The notes under the pieces: model-generated | What the model was told of the DNA's origin: nothing | What the model saw: the letters and a program-made list of their open reading frames with translations, nothing else | Database searches by the model: none | Part shown: piece after piece, positions 62,234 through 64,000 of the stretch | Numbering within the stretch: the stretch's first letter is position 1 | Layout of the letters: each line of letters starts with the position of its first letter | DNA from: Candidatus Francisella endociliophora | GTDB taxonomy: Bacteria > Pseudomonadota > Gammaproteobacteria > Francisellales > Francisellaceae | Assembly (NCBI RefSeq): GCF_000764555.1 | Contig: NZ_CP009574.1 | Span: 620,001 to 684,000 of the forward strand | Direction: 5' to 3' | DNA length: 64,000 bases | Made by a program: the position numbers and the translations under genes

Positions 62234-62701
62234 ATGACAACAAAAACATTGATAAACGATGAATGTCACGATGTCACAGAATACTACAAAACTGTTGATC
62301 TATCAGATGCCTATGCAGATGAGCTGGATAACCTAGAAGTATCAAGCATTAACAATGAAGAGATGAAAACTTTTCTATTTGAGTGTTTAGATGAAGAAGC
62401 TGAACGTGTTTGGGATGTTATTAGATATCAGTATATGCCACATAGTAGTTATAACCATTATCAATTAATAGATTTCGACTCTGGTTATCTTGATGATAGC
62501 TACGAAATAGAAATAAAACTTAGTGATGATATAAGTGTTATAGCAGATGTTAATGTTTTCTTTGACATTGATTATGACTTCTATGATCCAAGATATGATG
62601 ATTGTGATTGTTATCACAAATATACAGCTAAATCTGTAGCTATAAATAAATTTCAAGTTACAAATACACAAATCAAAAACTTGCCTGCTTTAGTGGCTTA
62701 G
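62234..62701 (+). CDS. Acidic rightward early protein of unknown function
   Basis: 155 residues, strongly acidic, rich in Asp and Tyr (FFDIDYDFYDPRYDDCDCY). The negative charge could mimic DNA, but that is speculation. Starts 3 bp after the preceding stop. Confidence 0.6.
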   Translation: MTTKTLINDECHDVTEYYKTVDLSDAYADELDNLEVSSINNEEMKTFLFECLDEEAERVWDVIRYQYMPHSSYNHYQLIDFDSGYLDDSYEIEIKLSDDISVIADVNVFFDIDYDFYDPRYDDCDCYHKYTAKSVAINKFQVTNTQIKNLPALVA

Positions 62702-62710
62702 GAGTAGAAA

Positions 62711-62932
62711 ATGAAAAATAATTTTTTTAATAATAACGGAGTTTTGATCGTAGCATCATCTATAAATGATGCATTGGAGCAAGCAATGCCAAGAATAAGA
62801 CCTAGAAGTCAATGTTTTTATAGAAAAAACATTGCAGAAGAGTTAAGCAAATATGGGGAAACTTTAGTCGATGTTCATGCTGGATGCGGAATTCATTTTA
62901 AAATAATTTTAGATGAGGTTAAAGATGCTTAA
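62711..62932 (+). CDS. Small rightward early protein
   Basis: 73 residues, preceded by GGAG. Contains PRIRPRSQCFYRK and DVHAGCGIHFKI. Overlaps the next small gene by 8 bases. Function unknown. Confidence 0.55.
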   Translation: MKNNFFNNNGVLIVASSINDALEQAMPRIRPRSQCFYRKNIAEELSKYGETLVDVHAGCGIHFKIILDEVKDA

Positions 62933-63071
62933 AAAACTAATTCAAAGATTGAAGACAAAGAAGTTTATAACGATTGAGAGTCACTCAATCATATTAACAA
63001 CAGATTTGCTTATTAAAGAGCATTACTCAAGAGAAAAGAAAAGCAAAAATATTAAGATTAGACCAGTTTAG
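62925..63071 (+). CDS. 48-residue basic protein
   Basis: Lys-rich (LKKLIQRLKTKKFI, then REKKSKNIKIRPV), with GAGG about 7 bases before the ATG. It overlaps the preceding gene and ends 9 bp before the RecE-like start. Could bind nucleic acid; unproven and below usual size cut-offs. Confidence 0.5.
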   Translation: MLKKLIQRLKTKKFITIESHSIILTTDLLIKEHYSREKKSKNIKIRPV

Positions 63072-63080
63072 GAGGTCGTT

Positions 63081-63872
63081 ATGGATTATTACGATCATGA
63101 AGCTATGAGCCGTAGCAAGCTTGTAGATTTGGATAAACTTACACCTTATGAATGGTATTTAAAATATTTAGCTAATGCTCTAGAAAGCAAAAGCACTAAA
63201 GCATTATATTTTGGATCAGCTTTTCATTGTGCGATATTAGAGCCACATTTATACAATGATTTATATTGTTATAACCCTTACGACATGAGAACTAAACAAG
63301 GTAAGGAATTTGCAGAAAAAAATATTAATAAAACCATATTAAGTAAAGCAGATAATGACTTGCTTAACAATATGCTTTTCAGCTTATCAAACCACCCTGC
63401 CCACAAGATAATAAAGTCTTGTGATCTTAAAGAAAAGGAATTTTATTTTGATTTAGAGGGTGTTGAGTTTAAAGCAAAGTTAGATGCTATCAATACTAGT
63501 AAAAAAATTATATTTGATGTCAAGACTTGTAGAGAAGCTTTTATTAGTCCTAAGCAATTTGCTAGCGAAATGATTAATTATCACAATGCTGAGCAAGTAT
63601 TTATATATAGCGAAGCTTATCGCCAGAAATACGGTACTAATCCAAAGTTTTATTTTATTTGTATAGAGAAGAAAGAACCTTATCAAGTGCAGATATGGGA
63701 TGCTTCTTGTTTATATGAATATGGATATAAAAAGACTTTAGAGTTAATAAATAAATACAAACAACTAAAAGAAAAATACGGTGATGATGCTTGGATAGAT
63801 AACGAAATTCTAGTAGCTGAATTGCCTTATTATGCTGAGAAATATTTAATGGAAGGAGAAAGTCATGAGTAA
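63081..63872 (+). CDS. RecE-like exonuclease (PDDEXK, Exo VIII family)
   Basis: 263 residues with the phage exonuclease VIII pattern: YFGSAFHCAILEP early, EFKAKLDAI and FDVKTC in the middle as the D-x(n)-(D/E)xK site, NYHNAEQVFIYSEAY later. Preceded by AGGAGG. It digests one DNA strand so that the neighbouring RecT-like protein can anneal it. Confidence 0.85.
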   Translation: MDYYDHEAMSRSKLVDLDKLTPYEWYLKYLANALESKSTKALYFGSAFHCAILEPHLYNDLYCYNPYDMRTKQGKEFAEKNINKTILSKADNDLLNNMLFSLSNHPAHKIIKSCDLKEKEFYFDLEGVEFKAKLDAINTSKKIIFDVKTCREAFISPKQFASEMINYHNAEQVFIYSEAYRQKYGTNPKFYFICIEKKEPYQVQIWDASCLYEYGYKKTLELINKYKQLKEKYGDDAWIDNEILVAELPYYAEKYLMEGESHE

Positions 63873-64000
63873 TTTAGTAGTAGCAAAACAGTGCTTAGCA
63901 TCTGCTGAAAAAAGTTTTATTGGTATTTCTGGTGATGAAAAAAAGTATAAAAGAGAGTGTAATTTTGCTGTTCAATCATTACAAGCTAATAGCTACATGC
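63865..64000 (+). CDS. RecT-like annealing protein, 3' end cut by window
   Basis: 45 codons are visible. ECNFAVQSLQANSYM matches the conserved N-terminal helix of phage RecT proteins (ISFAIQALQKN type). It overlaps the RecE-like gene by 8 bases. Together they form a RecET-type recombination pair. Confidence 0.75.
   Translation, partial: MSNLVVAKQCLASAEKSFIGISGDEKKYKRECNFAVQSLQANSYM

Larger units (their letters stand above)
22219..64000. mobile_element. Prophage, siphovirus-like, right end beyond window
   Basis: A continuous phage gene set: terminase, portal, capsid, tail tube, tape measure, tail tip, fibre, replication genes, repressor and RecE/RecT. The left boundary lies in the 99 bp between the mnmE stop and the first phage stop codon (22318), which holds a TTGCATGCAA palindrome. 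No integrase or second attachment site is visible, so the attachment core cannot be defined. The late genes run toward mnmE. Confidence 0.95.

Noticed and set aside
22219-64000. CRISPR arrays and tRNA genes in the prophage
   Set aside because: No regularly spaced repeats beyond the 15-bp and 23-bp origin repeats, and no cloverleaf sequence was recognised by eye.

Overview
The window is low-GC gammaproteobacterial DNA and almost certainly from Francisella or a close relative. The best evidence is rplM-rpsI followed by mglA-mglB, the SspA/SspB-type virulence regulators of that genus. The species cannot be fixed from the sequence. The first 22.2 kb is chromosomal core. It holds a fatty acyl-CoA ligase, a divergent AraC regulator, an EmrAB/TolC-type drug efflux operon, a NadE-family amidotransferase, grpE-dnaK-dnaJ with two recognisable heat-shock promoters, the lytic transglycosylase MltA, a flavin oxidoreductase, rplM-rpsI-mglA-mglB, a pentein-fold protein with a zinc finger, rnhB, trmJ, ptsN, hpf and mnmE.

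From just after mnmE to the right edge (about 22.2-64 kb) lies one prophage of siphovirus type, whose right end is outside the window. Its late genes run leftward. In order of transcription they are a tiny lipoprotein and a spanin-like pair, a metallopeptidase-like protein, terminase small and large subunits, portal, minor head protein, scaffold, major capsid, connector proteins, tail tube, tail chaperone with a -1 frameshift, tape measure, tail-tip proteins and fibre. Upstream, also leftward, are the early and replication genes: Cro-like protein, initiator with an internal iteron origin, helicase-loader-like protein, RusA resolvase, SSB-like protein and several small genes. The last of these is a small protein with a sigma-70 region 4-like helix-turn-helix. 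A CI/LexA-type repressor sits at 59.5 kb, and rightward recombination genes (RecE-like, RecT-like) run off the window edge. No integrase or endolysin is recognised inside the window.

Accessory cargo interrupts the late operon on the opposite strand or with its own promoters: an AP2/HNH homing endonuclease (32.0 kb, with a relative at 55.5 kb), an island at 38.3-43.1 kb, and a YopX-family gene with a non-coding stretch at 47.2-48.3 kb. Next to the repressor are a RelA/SpoT synthetase-domain gene overlapped by a small membrane-protein gene, and a 49-residue membrane protein coupled to the repressor. All look like genes expressed by the lysogen.

The most interesting observation is a family of eight sites with the form AAAATCC-N18-TAnnnT (-10-like hexamers TATAAT, TACAAT, TAATAT and TAAACT). 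The spacing is exact, and the sites lie before late gene blocks, often just after cargo insertions. The sigma-region-4-like protein encoded directly upstream of the first site is the natural candidate to recognise the AAAATCC box. Other leads are a C4-like structured leader before a KilA-N antirepressor, 52-bp inverted promoter repeats bounding a cargo island, the RelA/SpoT plus membrane-protein pair, and a zinc-finger pentein enzyme in the chromosomal part.
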